A stretch of 64,000 nt of DNA from Micropterus salmoides (GCF_014851395.1 NW_024041373.1:19151697-19215696); one strand, 5' to 3'. Shown: positions 1 to 14,219, counted from the stretch's first letter. Translations and numbers: made by a program. Notes: generated by a model not told the origin, from the letters alone.

Positions 1-3000
1 TGGAAAACCATTAAGCTTGGTGCAACCATGTGTTTTTTTCCCTCTGTCTCTCCACCATCCTCATCTTTCTTTGTTGTTGGTTTACTCTTCATAATAGCTT
101 TTTATCAAATCTTGCTATTAATCCATTAGAGAGTGATATTCGTTTGGGGTAATTTCAGTGCACATTTCAGGCATAGGACGCATGAGCAAGAAGCTTCTGC
201 ACTGCATTTAAACTAATGTACCTTCAGTTCTGATGTGATACCTATTACAATGCTATACACAAGCCAGCATATTGAGAAATGTGTTTTTAATATTGGCCTT
301 GTTAACATGCCAGTTGACTGAATAAAAAGAAAAAGAATGGTGAAAGCACTCTCTGAATGTATCTTCCACATTCACACTTCATTACTTTTGTCCAAGCAGA
401 GGAAAATAAGTACAAATTGAGAGTGGTCTTTTGGATTTGAAAAGTAATTTGCTTGCTGTTGGGCAAGATCTGAACTTTGGAGGGCTTCAGTGAGTCGTAC
501 TTCAGCAATGAGTTGAGCGGTGTATACTCTGGTCACTTATTTTGGATTACAGATTTTGGCCTCTACAACAGGTCTTCCAAATTAAACGACAAAATATGTT
601 GGAACTCCCCTCCAAAACAACACGTAAGTGTTTTCTGATCTGGTGTCACTGTCGGTAAGACAACACAACACCTTTCATAAAGGACTTAAGGATAGGTAAA
701 CATTGTGGCAATAACTGCTTTGTTACAGATTAAAGAAATATCATGTGTTAATTAAAACAACATTGATTTTAAATAGGAAAAAGGCAGTAAACACTGTCTA
801 CTGGCCTCTGCAGACTTTGTGGCTCTATAATACCATCCTACTACTTCCTCCTTTGCCTGTGATCGACAAGCGACAAAATACCTCTGTCCTCTAGAGAGGT
901 TTGTCACTTAAGTGTAAATATTGTTTTCACGAAATGACTGACGCTTTTTGATAATTTTTCTTCTTAGGAGGACAGTCTCCTTTGGTAAGAAGCAGTAAGT
1001 GCCATTTTACAGTGAATATAGGTACAGCATGTTCCCAATAGATAACGAAATGTAATGTACAATGTGGCAGAAACCCACCAATCAGACAGAAACAGCAAGC
1101 TACATGTACTCATTTGCATACATATATGAGTGATTTGCATATCCAAATATGTGCTGAAGGAAGAATTTGTGATAAGATGTCAATGAAAGGGAGCCTAGTG
1201 GTATATAGTCAAAGCATTTATACACTTACAGCACTTACATATTAGCTGCTTTGTAAGAGTTACTCTAAGTATGTTTGTTTTGGCCAGTACGAAAATCAGG
1301 TGTAGTACTTGTTGTAATTCATTCAAACTATTTTATTTACATATTTACAATTTAAGCAAATGGTTAATGCATTTAAAATAACCGAAAACATTCTGAAGTC
1401 AAACTAAACTAAACAGACTAACTCGATAGCTAACTTTTATTCATGCTGCTATGAACCTAAATTTACATCTGATGTAAGGAAGTGAAATGTGGCTATGGAA
1501 GTGAATCTAGAACAAGGAGGGCCAAGACAACATCACAGACCACCTGCTGTATTAATTAATTAAGTTAAATGGCGTCAAGTTAGATAATATACTGTAGATT
1601 AGAACAAAGGTTTGTAATGTAACACAAGATTCGGTTAGCGATTAAAAATCCTGGCTTGCACATGCACAGTTTAGTCATGTTTTAGTCTGGCAGCTGTGCG
1701 TGCTCTCACTCACTGAACATAACTGTCAACCTAAAGAGCTGCAGCCACAGCGAGCAGGAAGAACTGCAGATTTATAGAGCAAGTTTGGGGACTGGCTTCA
1801 AGGGAAAGTAGTAAATTACTGTCACTGAATTTGCAGGGTCAAAAAAGTCCCCAAAACTAGTAACAAAGTCATATTGTTGCCATCACTGCAAGAATCTAAC
1901 ATTTTGAATAGCAAATCCTGATTGCAAATGAAAATGTTATGAACAACTGGTTTGTAAGATATGCTATTATATATGCTATTCAGCTTTTTAGGTTTTTGAA
2001 TGCACTTGCATTTTTATTTTCCCAAACCAGTAGGCAATAAACAATCATGGGATGTTTGAATTTGGTAGCTTGTATTAAATAGGTTGCTGTTTAGCCTATT
2101 TAATCAATTTATTTAATGGATACCTCCTTGGTTGTTGACAAAGTATCTAACCAGCACTTGAATGCCCCATTAGTCTTCTTCAAATCAATCCACCCACTCA
2201 ATTACCATGTAAAGAATCTAATTTTGACAAAAAAGGCAAAATTACACTTGAAGTTCACTGTGACACGTTTCTTACACATCTTTCAAGTCAAGTTGACACA
2301 AGTACCTACCTGCTGCAACAAAAGGCTGCCATGTGGAAACAAGCAGAAGGTAGAAAGCCATGTTTTCTCAGCAGAGATGGAAAAAGGAAAACTTACTGTA
2401 GACTCATTATTCTACATAAAATATGCATTAGTTTTAATTTATTTTTTTTCTGTGGAAAAATATGGTTCCAAACAAAAGTTTTAATACTGATGATTTTCAT
2501 TCTATTATCAAAACAGAAACAATCAAGATAACATCATATACCAAGTTAACTGTGGCCAACATATGTGTATGCAATTTTGGTGCTGGTTGTGTGTTGATGG
2601 AAACGTCACTCAGTTGCTCAACATCTATAACATTATGAAAAATGGCGAGGGTACACTTTATAACTTTATGTGCATTTAAACTACTTAAGGGTACAGAGCA
2701 TATTCCAGTTTTTGCTATTTATGCTCTGTTACATCACCAGCATTGCAATCAAACAAAACATTTATTTCTCCCTATGTTAGCTGTGCTGGAACATCACTTT
2801 TCATTCAGATTGAAATTCTTTAAATTAAATCTATATCTGAGTATCTCCAGCTGTGGTTCCAGTCAATGACAGTTTGACTCTGCCCTTCTGCCTGACCAAA
2901 CCTTTTATCTTTAATTGTGCTCACATTGGACATCCAATCAGATCAATTTTGCCTTTAGCAATAGCTCAATCTGGCTAATTGGTTTCAGCATTTTTTTAAT

Positions 3001-3239
3001 TGTAAGGTATTGATTACACAAGGTCATCTGTGTTTCACAAATAAAACAGTCTGTCTTGCTTTTGTTTGGAAACTTGTACAGCTCTCACCCATTCAGATTT
3101 GAGAGAGGGAAACAATAGTTCTACTCATTAGCCCATCGACCAGCTGGTTCGTGATTTGCCGCCACACACAGTCACATATGCACACATATAAGAGCGTGCA
3201 CAAACTTACATACACACGATATGTTGTGCTATATGTGCT
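1..3239. other. Gene-free AT-rich sequence
   Basis: No coding exon, RNA gene or repeat family recognised. The frames of 60-120 codons here lack any domain and have no codon structure. TTAATTAATTAA near 1553 is the only dense TAAT cluster. Confidence 0.6.
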
Positions 3240-3530
3240 TAGAGCAATCGCTTCCTGGTTTTTTAATTAAACAGCCCAGTACAATGTACAACCTGGATGA
3301 GAAAAGCTGCACTTTTAACTTCTATTTATTTCAAGCCTGTGGATGTTAGAGGGAGACCAATAGCAAATAAAGGGAGAATCAATGGGGCTTCATTAAAAGC
3401 AGCAGGCAGTCTTTTGCCTGCACATGGCTTAATTACAGTTTCACTAGTGTTTGCTTTAATTGGGGGAAATAAAGGGAGTGAATGGAGGGTATTAGCATAT
3501 CTATCACCCGGAGAGGCCATAAGGTCCTAA
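3240..3530. promoter_or_regulatory. CNE-like tract 1
   Basis: Non-repetitive sequence with TTTAATTAAAC, CATTAAAAG, CTTAATTACAG, TTTAATTGGG and ATTAGCATAT. Both strands happen to be open over 3297-3530, with no protein signature. This is homeodomain-site-rich sequence of the kind found in developmental gene deserts. Conservation could not be tested. Confidence 0.35.
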
Positions 3531-4231
3531 CCTGCGGCTATACCTCACCTCTCTTCAGATACACACAGAGCCACACACAATAGTTTGCAAGTTTGTATCT
3601 TCTTTTTTTTGGGTCCCTTTTTCTGATTTCTTACAGTAAATACACTCCGATGCACATTTACTTTTTACTGGTGTCTGGTACACACACTTATTGGAATGAG
3701 GTAGGGTTTCAGAAAACAGAGAAAGAAACAATGCATTTTAAAGGTATTTACAGGCAACTGGCAGTGTACATCACTAATATATAAAATATATAAAGTAGAA
3801 GCACTTTTTATCATACTTTTTGATGCAGTCCTGATGTGTATGGTGGTTTATTTAGCACGAAGAAAGGGGCAAGGAGACATTTAGGGGTTTTAGCAAATTA
3901 TCCCTTTTTTGAGTATGTTGCTAAATATCAGCAAAACTGATATCTTGTTCTTCTTTGTTAAAACAGTTAAACTATGTTATTACACATTGTGTCTAGCTCT
4001 GGAAAATGTATTTTATTGTAAGTATGACAGGATTACATGACGAATGAAAGCTCGCCTATTATATTTCTCATAGTTTTTTCTTTTACTATGTGAGGTGTAT
4101 ATTTTGAGTTAGAACTTTGAAAAACATAAAAATACATAAATATTTAAAATTTAATTAATCATAATGGATAAGTATGTTTTCCATTGCACTTGACTTAGTT
4201 ATTTAAGTTTACTGCTATTGGTGTAGAACAG
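3531..4231. other. Gene-free AT-rich sequence
   Basis: Nothing recognised. Confidence 0.6.
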
Positions 4232-4457
4232 GCTGTTACATTGATGTTTGTTCTGCTAATTGTGAACCGTTACTTTAAGAGAGGCGCTCTCAGTTTTAGG
4301 CTGTTAACTGTTGAACCAGATTGAGAGGAAGAGGCTAGCTGTGGAGTCACGTGGTATTTATACCGTGTCTTGAGTTGTAACTGACATGTGAACATGTGTG
4401 GAATAAAGTCTGTGTATTTTACCAACTTACATCTGACATCAAGTGGATAATTACAGA
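4232..4457 (+). mobile_element. Possible solo LTR
   Basis: The segment starts TGTTACATTG and ends ATAATTACA (TG...CA). It contains a TATA-like GTATTTATACC (about 4352-4362) and, 40-50 bp on, an AATAAAG polyadenylation signal, the order expected of an LTR. No internal retroelement sequence or clean target-site duplication was found beside it, so the boundaries and the class are uncertain. Confidence 0.3.
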
Positions 4458-4534
4458 ATTACATCGGTCGGGACACGTGTATGCCATGACGATCAGCTAG
4501 GTTGCATTTTGCGGTAATGACAGCACATAGTGAA

Positions 4535-4818
4535 TGTCGTTTTTACACTTAGGTTTTTTGTGTGGATCAAACTAATTATATATAATGTGTTACTTTTTGA
4601 GCTTTAAAGGTGCTGGTAGGCAGATTTGGTTGCCTTTAGACAGAGCCAGGCTAGTTGTTTCCCCCTGTTTCCAATCCTCGTGCTAAGCTAAGCTAACCTC
4701 GATCCAGCAAGATGATTTACCATACAGATGTGAGAGTGGTTTTGATCTTCTCATCTAACTCTTGAAGAAAATAAATGAGCACGTTTCTCAAAATGTCCAA
4801 CTATTCCTTTGAGGCGTT
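4535..4818 (+). mobile_element. Partial copy of fold-back repeat (same family as 58296-58905)
   Basis: The order of motifs AATGTGTTA, GGTGCTGGTAGG, GACAGAGCCAG, CTAGTTGTTTCCCCCTGTTT, CTAAGCTAAGCTAAC, TTTGATCTTCTCATC and the end ATTCCTTTGA matches the right half of the element at 58296-58905. Only one arm is present, so it is a truncated copy. Confidence 0.7.
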
Positions 4819-4883
4819 GTTCCCCGTCTGTCACTCCCTATGTCCTGCAATCTAATGAAGGCATAAAAAATGCCCTCCTTTTT

Positions 4884-5216
4884 GCGGGCGGCACGGTGGT
4901 ACAGTGTAACCGCTTATCCTCTGTACAGGGTCACAGGGGGGCTGGAACTCCCAGCTGACATTGGGCGAAAGGCAGGGTACACCCTGGACAGGTCGCCAGT
5001 CCATTGCAGGGCCACACATAGACAGACAATCACTCACACCTAAGGACAATTTAGAAACACCAATTCACCTAGCCTGCATGTTTTTGGATGGTGGGAGGAA
5101 GCCGGAGCACCCGGAGAGAACCCACGCGGGCAACATGCAAACTCCACACAGAAAGGCCTTCCAAGACCTTCTTGCTGTGAGGCAACAGTGCTAACCACTG
5201 ACAACTGCACCGCCCT
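4884..5216 (-). mobile_element. V-SINE/DANA-like interspersed repeat
   Basis: On the minus strand it runs GTGGTTAGCACTGTTGCCTC, ACAGCAAGAAGGTCTTGG, TTTCTGTGTGGAGTTTGCAT, GGGTGCTCCGGCTTCCTCCC and ATCCAAAAACATGCAG, the order of the tRNA-like head and conserved central domain of the fish V-SINE/DANA group. The far end holds GACCTGTCCAGGGTGTACCC. Both ends are also near-inverted (GGGCGGCACGGTG on plus, CAGGGCGGTGC on minus), so a non-autonomous DNA transposon remains possible. The B-box region (GGTTCGA) is missing. Confidence 0.75.
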
Positions 5217-6189
5217 GGTACTCACTATATAGTTTTTTAAATAAATTAAACAATTTATTCCAAAACCACCGCTATAACTTTTTCTTTTCCTTTTCTGGTG
5301 AAACTAGATTGGCAAGCAAGGATCCATGTTTCCTTCATATAGATTTCTTTTGCAGTCTAATTAGACACACAAGTAGAGTAATGGTACCCTATTATACTGT
5401 TACATTAAGAATGATCATAGTGTGGAGGACAAGGAAAACATTTATGTGTTGATGTGGAAAAATATGACACACTGAAAACATTATTTCACCAAAATGTTCA
5501 GTAAAACAAATCCACCCGGGTCTCGTCTGTGTGTGGATGTGATGCCTCTCTATCCTAGCTCTATCTTTGACAATGACTGATAGCCAGCCGGGATCAAACC
5601 ATCCTCAGCGGCGCTTTGGTGACAGGTGAGCTGAGACAGTTTGAGACCCATTCTCTCCCTCAGCAGTTAATAACAATTTGAAAAAGGGTTCAAGGTTAAT
5701 AACACAATCATTACCTGGATGAGGACGGGCGACAGCTGTAAGCATGTATGCAGATGGACGGCCGTCATTAGTCCTTGTCAAACAAGCTGAATAGGCCTGA
5801 TCTAAGAGAGCACTTCAGGTTTTAGTCATGAATGAATAACAGCTGAGAAAGGTCTAGCATTTAGTTTTTTTTTTCAGATCAGCATGATCACAGGATAGAG
5901 GGTGTTATTGTCGTTCTTATCTGCATAAAGTCAAACCTGCTTTTATGACGTGTTTCATCTGTCAGTTAACATTCAGGTAAAATGGTTTTGTACAATCTGT
6001 ACATGTTGTGTTGCTTCATGTGACAATGGACATGACCCAGTGAGTACACTGTGAGGTCCTTCATTATTGAAAAGATTGATTTGTAATTTGTAGTGTTCCC
6101 ATCTGTCCTGGTTACGCAAAATTATGGCTAAACCAGTTAGTAAACACTTTGCCCCATTGTCTGTTGTTTTGATAATCACCCATAATAGC
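5217..6189. other. Gene-free sequence
   Basis: No gene or known repeat seen. 5560-5720 is less AT-rich and repeat-free but has no distinctive motif. Confidence 0.55.
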
Positions 6190-6560
6190 ATCCAGCATCA
6201 GTATGGTCTTTAAACCTGATTTAGGAGTTAATGGAATAAGAGGGAGAGGCAGTCAGTATATGCACTGGGCCTAATGTCATTAGAAATGTTTGCGGAGGCT
6301 AAATTAAATCAGTCGTAAATTGTGCTCTCAAGTAAGCCAGAAAAAACCTGCCTCGTCGAGGAGAGGAGGGGGCGGTGGGGATTCATATTTTAACCTTGCG
6401 TAGAAAATGCACTTAAACAGATTAAAATAAAATAGGGACCGTGTGGATGGATGGGAATGGTAATTGCTGGTGCTTTAATGGTTTCCTGTTAGCCAAGTCG
6501 CTCTGAAGGCAGAGCTATTTTAAAGTTGGAAACGGTGATTGAGGTCATAACTTTGCAAAT
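6190..6560. promoter_or_regulatory. CNE-like tract 2
   Basis: Repeat-free stretch with GTCATTAGAAATG, CTAAATTAAATCAG, GGTAATTGCTGG and GCTTTAATGG. It resembles a conserved element by site density only. Confidence 0.3.
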
Positions 6561-8387
6561 CTGGTGATTAAGCCAAAGGGTGCATGTCACCAAACAGCAC
6601 GTAACACATCTAATGGGGCTTTTGCTGAAAACAGATGTTTGTGGAGAGACTTTTTAGTTCTCTGCATGCTAAGTCGTGTTGCAGAGCAGGTGTGGGTTGG
6701 AGTGGATGGCTTTTGACCAAACAATGCAGTAGAATGTGCACTATGAGTGATATAGCCTGCCAAAATGTAGAAATTTGTATGTGTACTTGTGTGTAAGTGC
6801 ACATAAAGCTCACCCGTGTGTGTGCCTCATTCAGTTTCCTTAATGCTGTCAGTGCAGGCATACTGTTTGTCTGGTTGCATCAGGTAGCTCATCACACAAC
6901 GCAGGCCAGACGGTAATGATAGCCGTAGATACTCTGGGAATTCCCAAACCTGGATTAAATTAAGATAGTGTCTTTCCCAAAATCTTACAAAAGGCCAGGA
7001 AAAAAAAGTTTCAATTCATATCATGCAGTATAATGTGGTTATATATCATACATGATGATGTTATAATGATACTAGGACTGTGGATTCTGGGCACTGCTGT
7101 GTGTGTGACATATCTCCCTTTCTGTAACATTATCTGTACGTTTCTATACTAATGCAGTGATTTTGCACTTTCATGTGACTCCACAGACCTTAGATATTAT
7201 AATACAATGACTTCATACACATGCACACATGAACACATGAACACATTTCCTTGCTTGAACTCCCTGCTTCTAAGACCTTGCTGGTGTGGCTTTACCTTTC
7301 GATCCTGGGTTCACTTGTAACTCGGCACTGTTGGCTCCAGGTAAAACTGCGGCCCCATGCATGCTCATGTTCAGCTATTGTGTAAACTAACAAGGAAAAG
7401 GCTGTGCGGATTGAATGGCAAACATGCAGGTGATGACACATCCCCCGACACACACACAGTATGCGTCATTACTCAATGCCAGTTAAATGGTCAGTCGAAC
7501 AACTGTCTGTGATATTGCCTTCCAATTCCTGCATTTTTTTATTTATTTTTTTCTGTCTCATTCACTCATATTTTGACTGTGATGCTCTCATTGCATGCAT
7601 AGCTTTAATAGGCAATCAAATCAGGAAAAAGGGCTGTGTATTAATTAATTAAATTAATTCATTATTTTAAGATTAATTTATTTGGGTGTAGAGGATGAAA
7701 ATAATATGAAAGATTACCTACGACTGAAACTCTATGCACATGGGTTCAGTTTCAGGTCTTGACCTGTTATCGCCATATCTCCAGAGACCATTGTATTGTC
7801 CATTGGTACAATTGAAACTATATTGAAAGAAGAAAATGACACCACCGTCCAAAAAAAACCCCTTGAATTGGGAAGACTCTTTCTCTCAACTAAAGGTCTT
7901 CTTCATTGATGGCAGCAGGATGGTTCATGACACTTTCTCTTGCCTACAGTAAACACCATGATGAATTTTACTAATTAAAACCTGTGAAAGATGGCCTCTT
8001 CATAGAAAGTTAAGGAGACCTCTTGGATGTTCACTGTCGCTCTGTAAATTGAAACCCAGACCTAGTTGTCAGTCTGCCAAAGGTTGATGTCACTAAGTAG
8101 CACGGGGTGACAGAGAAAGAGCACAAGTGTTGAAAAACCAGGACAGGAGCATGTGTAGCATCACCTGTGTTGTTCCTTTTGTGTTTCACGCTGCAGGCTT
8201 CATAGCTCACTGGGTCAGAAGTGTGAGCTAAAACTCTTTTGTCCAATGTCTTACCCCCGAGGTCCCTGATCTCCTGGAAGGGAGAGATTTCTGAATGCAC
8301 TTTTTTTCCCTTTACACTTTATTTTACCTCCACATTGCCTGTGGCTGGGGTGCAATACACTGGAGTGACCTTTGTAACCCTTTATAC
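6561..8387. other. Gene-free sequence
   Basis: Nothing recognised apart from an AT-rich TTAATTAATTAAATTAATTC cluster at about 7640-7660. Confidence 0.55.
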
Positions 8388-8720
8388 TTAAAGGATAATT
8401 CTGGTGATAGTGTACATTTTTCTTATTGTCAACAATTCCCATAATAAGACCAAAACCAACAATGAATTGATCCTGCTAACAAATATTTTGTGTGTAACCA
8501 GAGCCTGGTAAAAATAAAAAACTCCTCTATTGTTGTCAAAAAAACTATTAGTTTATTTTTGAGTTAACCATTTACACACCATCCTGCTGCCGTACAATAC
8601 TCAATAGTACAAAAAATCTACAATTCAAAATATTCCCCAACAAATACACTATTTCCTCCAGTTTGAGTAATAGTCTCCAAATACAACAGTGCCCAGCTGT
8701 TTAAGGAGAGTACTTTGCCT
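8388..8720. repeat. Probable non-autonomous DNA transposon copy
   Basis: It begins TTAAAGGATAATTCTGGTGA, a start resembling TTAAAGGA-type termini of fish inverted-repeat elements (compare 58298). It continues with AT-rich sequence free of long ORFs. I recall similar text as dispersed in fish genomes, but the right end cannot be fixed here. Confidence 0.4.
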
Positions 8721-11700
8721 TTTTTTCAAAAGTAAATAGAGATTCATGACCAATTTTTAAAGATTTTTTTCAGTAGGAGCTAATGCTGACAGTCACATTC
8801 CATCTGGAGATATTGGAAAATATCAAGAAATGGAGTAACACATGTTTGATTTTGTGGAATTTGTTGATAATAACACATTTAGTGGTAGATGTAGTCTAAC
8901 AGTAGTTACTAAAAGATTTGCATTTGCTGTTGTAAAAATCAACAGCAGCTTGTCCAGAATAAAGATTAATTAGCATTTGTTGCGAGAGTTGCCACAGCTA
9001 AACAAAGAAAAACAGACTCACTGTATAATAAAAAAAACCTAATATAAAGACATCGCTGTACAGAACACTGTTTATTTGTTATCCGATCTGTGGGAAATTT
9101 GTCGCAACAAAAGTACTCCTACTCCTGAAAACTATGCCAAAATCTAAACTCAATAATTATCTCCAAAAATGTGAACATTTACATGAGGAACAGAAAAAGT
9201 TTTGTCATGGAGGAAAGTCTTTTAAGAGAGCAGAACAGCAGAAATGTGACACAATAGTATGCATACATCTGTCTACATCTAGGCTGATGCTCGGTGATGA
9301 AGAAGCAGATGTTGGCTTTCTGCTTTCACCTTTTACACTTTGTTATACTTGGTGTTTAGGAGTCAAAAATCTCTCTCAGGTGACGCATGCTTCACAAACA
9401 CCTTATTCAATAACAACAGCCTGAGCTGTGATTGAAGGCATGGGGAAATCCACAGGTAAGAGTAGTCAGCCATCTAGTTCATGTCCCTTGGAACCGAACC
9501 AGACAATGTTTAGGCACACAGTCAACAACTCCTGTCCATGCTTATCTTAAGAATGTAAACCTCTATAAGCAAGTGCTTCATCTGTAATTCTATTGTGAGT
9601 TGGCCGGTTGTCTCAAAGTGTCTGATTAATCTAATGTAATGCAAAACCAGCTTTGTCTGTGACACTGAATACTTGCGTTAACGCAGGCGTCTCGACTGTT
9701 GGCCAGCACTGTACGGAATTTGCTGGCAGACAGAATGGCTAGACCACACCAAAACCTGCCTGTTACATTCTTTGCGTGATTCAGACGTATCTCTTTCCAC
9801 CATTGGGACCGACTTGAGAGGTCTGATCAAAAGACCCGTCATCCTGAGGAGCTGAGATTTGGATGTGAGGTTGGAGAAAGGAGGGACAGCGAACTGTTGG
9901 TTGTTGTGTTGTTGTGTGTTATTATTTCCATTTGTTGGGGAAAAGAGAGATGACTGGAGGGATAAATGGATGATGGGTGGGTGGTGGGGAGGAGGAAATT
10001 CCCTTGTCTGGATGGAATTGGATGGCGAGCTTGGAGGGAGGGATGGGGGGCACCTGATGTAGAGGGTGCTGTCAGGCCCCAGACAGCGGGGTCTTTGTCT
10101 TCTCAATAATCACTTGCTGTACCTCTTCTTTTCATTCCTCCTCTCCCCACTAACGGTACCATTCTACCATTACTTTTCCAATTCTCTCCGCAACTTTGGC
10201 TCATAGGTCAATTGTCTTCAGTCCACAAAAAGAAAAAAGGAAAAGAATTAAAAGTAACGCCTAGAGTCATCTTGGCTCTATAATTTGTCATTTTAAACAT
10301 ATAGTAACAAAGTCCCTTTCAAACATGCACCTTTTTACTTTACTCTGATGTCAATTTAACATGCTGGTCTCATGTCTGAATAAGTGCCCTGGTCAGAGAG
10401 ATTAAATGTGCAACACTGCTATAAATGTCTTATCAATCTTCATGTCTTGTGCTCAAAATCAGCTCAATAAACTATGCAACTATTTGAAAAAGATGATTTG
10501 TTGATGAAGTTGTTGAGGAGATTGTTGTCACATCAGATCAGTCTACAAAAATGATGTGTGATGCGACCAAGGCAGAAGAGGAGAAACCCATGTACAACTA
10601 CAGTAAGAATCTGACCAACCATCTCAACCTGTATTTTTAGTTTAAATTAATATCCAGAAAAATGGTTCACAAACAGCATGTGAGCAAATGGGAATTAAGT
10701 GAGAGTCCCAACTTAGTGTCCTGTTAACAATGCTTGTGCACTGTCAGATGTCATAAAAGAGGCAGCAGAATTGTAAATTGTAATTGTAAATTAACAGTAA
10801 ATGATGAAATTGATGTGGATATGTATTAATCGAAAAGCTGTGAGAAGTGGGGGTGAGCATCCCTCACCCTCATCCATTACGGCTTCAACAGCAAAATAGA
10901 AACTTCTTAATCCTCCTGTCTTATCATAGCATTTTTAACTTACTGCTCTTTCATAAATGTCTGTTTCTCTAAATGTGCTGTCATGTCTGAAAAAAATGTA
11001 AGGAACATTGGCATAAAAGACTGGACACTCATTTTAACACAGAGATGAAGCTAGCAATTTTGCTTATTCTATGTCTGAAAAGGGTTAAAGATAAGTCACC
11101 TTTAACTTTGCTGTTATAAAGTAGTAGTAATAACAGCAACATGGAAAGTTATAGCTCTCCTGGCTGTAAAATAATACATTGTGAAATAACCTAAAAGATG
11201 CCAGCATTGTATTTATACAGAAAACGTGAGAGATAGTATAGATTCAAATAAAAAAGATGAAAGTAAAAATGCTGCTAAATTGAAAGTCTGAGTCCTATAG
11301 ACATAATTTTCAATCAATAATGAAAAAATGTTAAGTTGGCCTTTGAAGGCAAAGATGATACATCCTGTATCAGGTCACTTTATCCAGGTGAGTTCATAGC
11401 CAGAAGACTTGGTTACCTTATACAGTACTTTCCATCCCAGACATGCTCTGTACCACCAGACACACCATAACTAAATCTGTTCATTCACACTTGCCAAGGA
11501 CATGACCAAAACATCAAAGTCCTTTCATTAAATAAAGTAGAGCGTAGTACGGTAGTAGTTGAATGTGTGTGTGTGGCTGTTTCATACAATTTCAGCTTCT
11601 CCTACTCCTTTTGGCCAAACAATAAATGGATTTAAAGCCCAATGAATGTTCTATGTCATGTAATGCCACAGTGGTTTTCATGTTATTCAGAGAAATTGTG

Positions 11701-11810
11701 GCGCATCTACAGATATTTCTGGAATGTGGAGCCCGTCCTCACGGGAAAAACAGTTGTCTAGGTCGACTGTGCAAGCAGCTTATTACAACCCATATTTACG
11801 TTTATTTTTA
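8721..11810. other. Gene-free sequence
   Basis: No gene found. A frame of 142 codons on the minus strand (9678-10106) and one of 96 codons on the plus strand (9134-9424) show no domain or splice context. 9930-10060 is purine-rich. Confidence 0.55.
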
Positions 11811-12215
11811 GGCAACGACCTCTAGTGGCCGCAGTAATTATGACGAGAGCAAAGGAGGAAGTCAGGCGACGTAGTATAAAAATCATATGTTGTAAGTCCA
11901 TGTTGGGAGGTGGAAAGATGTGTTAAACAAACACAGGACTTTTACTCAGAATACTGGAGTCGAATGACTTACATAACGTTGCATACTTATTTTAACCCAA
12001 ACCAAGACCTTTTCCTAAACCTAACCAAGTAGTTTTGTTGCCTAAACCTAACCATGCTGCGACTGTTTCACAATGTTAAGCACTTTGTGTAACTTACTTA
12101 AGGTCCAATACGCCTTCAGGTCAGATACGCCTGTCATTGGTACTTTCCAACGGTCATATATGTCGTTTTGGGGAACGATCTAGTCATTTTCGGAGTCATT
12201 GGCAATCAACTTATT
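11811..12215. repeat. Interspersed repeat with CCTAAACCTAACC motif
   Basis: It contains CCTCTAGTGGCCGCAGTAAT, TTTTACTCAGAATACTGGAG, TTTTCCTAAACCTAACCAAG, TTTTGTTGCCTAAACCTAAC and AGATACGCCTGTCATTGGTA, which I recognise as a dispersed percomorph repeat. It carries no coding potential and is probably a non-autonomous DNA transposon. The CCTAAACC motif is not telomeric. Confidence 0.55.
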
Positions 12216-14119
12216 CGTCGTCGTTTAGGTATGAGGATGTGTTGGAATGTGAGTTTATCCTCCTCAGGTGAGGTGGTCGGTGGATAGCAGTAGTTAAAAT
12301 AACCAGACTGCCATTATCGCACAACCCACAGGAGCCGAGACATAATTCATAGCTCACACGAGCCGGGGAGATGACAGGTGCCTCTGCTTCATGAATGGGA
12401 AGACTTGTGTTTAATTGAGAAATTCTTTGGGGTTTTGTTTGCCAAATAACAAGAATTGTCTTTCTGAGATGGCTGTCTATCATCTGTAATGATAGTTGTG
12501 GTTAAATGTTCTTGTAAAAGCATTTATATTCATGTTAAGTAGATGTGCGTGATGTGGTCTTTACTTTCTAGGTAATACCTGGGATATTAGCATACATGTT
12601 TTTCTTTTGTTTATTGTGCCCTAGTGCTGCAAGCTTTTGACAAAGTGGTGTTTCACATTTTGTCATGTAATGTGAAAATGAATATGATTTAATCTCATAA
12701 TCTTTTGTATATTCCAGCTCTTTCTAAACCTTTGAGCTGCTGCCATACCAGAACCAATGCCTCTTCATTCAATTCACCTGACCCAATCAATTCACCTCAA
12801 GCTTCTCTGAGCCTATCGTAAATCATGAAAAAAATGGCAAAAAAAAGTGACAACAGCGACAGTAAATAAATGTTTGTTGTTTCTTTCCCGTCCTTGTTTC
12901 CCACCCTCTTTCTTTCAGTGCTCTTTATAATGGATGGGGTATTGTTGGTGCTGCCCTCTGGGCAGGGAGAGTTGTTTACTTGGGTGTAAAGTCCCCCATC
13001 CACCAAGAGTCTCTGTAGGGGATGTTCCTTGTAGCAGCCTCACTCCTAACCTCCCTATAGCTCCAAAAGTTAATAGCATGGAGGAGACGTGATTTATATC
13101 AGCCTTGGCACCACCACCAACAGACTGACTTCTTTGTGCTTATGGCCTGCTCAGCCAGCCCCGTTCATCAATAAAGATCACATTTAGAATTCACTCCAAA
13201 CTCAGAAGATGGTGATTTAATTTCTGGAGAGTTTTCCCCCCATGTTTCAGAAGTAAATTCAAGCAATACGACATAATTTTCACTGTTCCTGGCTGAAATT
13301 TTTTACAATAAAGGATGCAACATGATGGTGTAAATATCCATGTGTTTTTTTCTATCAATTCTGACTTTTGGAAATTCATGCATGAAAATAAACAGAACAC
13401 AGGGATAATATGTTGCTTGCTTTTAGAGGAAGTTGTCATTTGTTTTAAACCCTGTGCCAAATAATACATTGAGGCATCTCAACTGCCCATTTACACAAAA
13501 GGTTATTTTCATGTGGAGTTTCACATAATGATATTCAACTGAAGTAATGCCTTTTTGGTTTGGTTGATCTTTTAGAAAGACCCTAATTCAAAGCTTTTTG
13601 ATTATTAAGAAACGCCTTACTCTTTCAATTCCATATGGACTATGAACACAAATGACATGCTTTACAAAAAAGTACATTAACTAAAATCACAACAATCAAG
13701 CAAAGCATTTATTATTAATTTAGACATCCACACCACTATGGCATATTCTGCAGTGTAAAGGTAACATTTGTAACTCTTACAGTGTGTAACATGTCTCAGC
13801 AATGACACATTTTTCACTGTACAGTCTGTCATGTAAATGTTACCCCTGAATAAGATAAACAAATTAGCACATCATAAGCAGTTTGCATAAAGGTATTTGG
13901 TTGTCTATTATGACTGTATTGCACTTGTTCCAACAGGCCTTTTAACTGGATATCTCAAACTGAGATTATAAGGTGTCTTGTTTAGGAATGAAAAACGAGG
14001 AGTTCATACTTCTTGGCAGTAATAGTTTTCATATTAGGTTTTTTGAAAGAAAAATCTCAGCACTGACACTAATCCCTGTTGTGTCAGCCTGTGGTTGCCA
14101 GATGATAGTATATCATCTC

Positions 14120-14121
<2 letters not shown>
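12216..14121. other. Gene-free AT-rich sequence
   Basis: Nothing recognised; short frames here lack domains. Confidence 0.55.
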
Positions 14122-14173
<52 letters not shown>

Positions 14174-14219
14174 TGTGTGTCTGTGTGTGTGTGTGTCTGT
14201 GTGTCTGTGTGAGTGTGTG
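14122..14219. repeat. (GT)n microsatellite with CTGTGTGT variants
   Basis: About 98 bp, a pure GT run followed by interrupted units. Apparent CVCVCV/HTHTHT reading frames here are artefacts. Confidence 0.98.

Noticed and set aside
3297..3530. Fully overlapping ORFs on both strands
   Set aside because: Neither has a domain; the low stop density reflects local composition, and the tract looks like a non-coding element.
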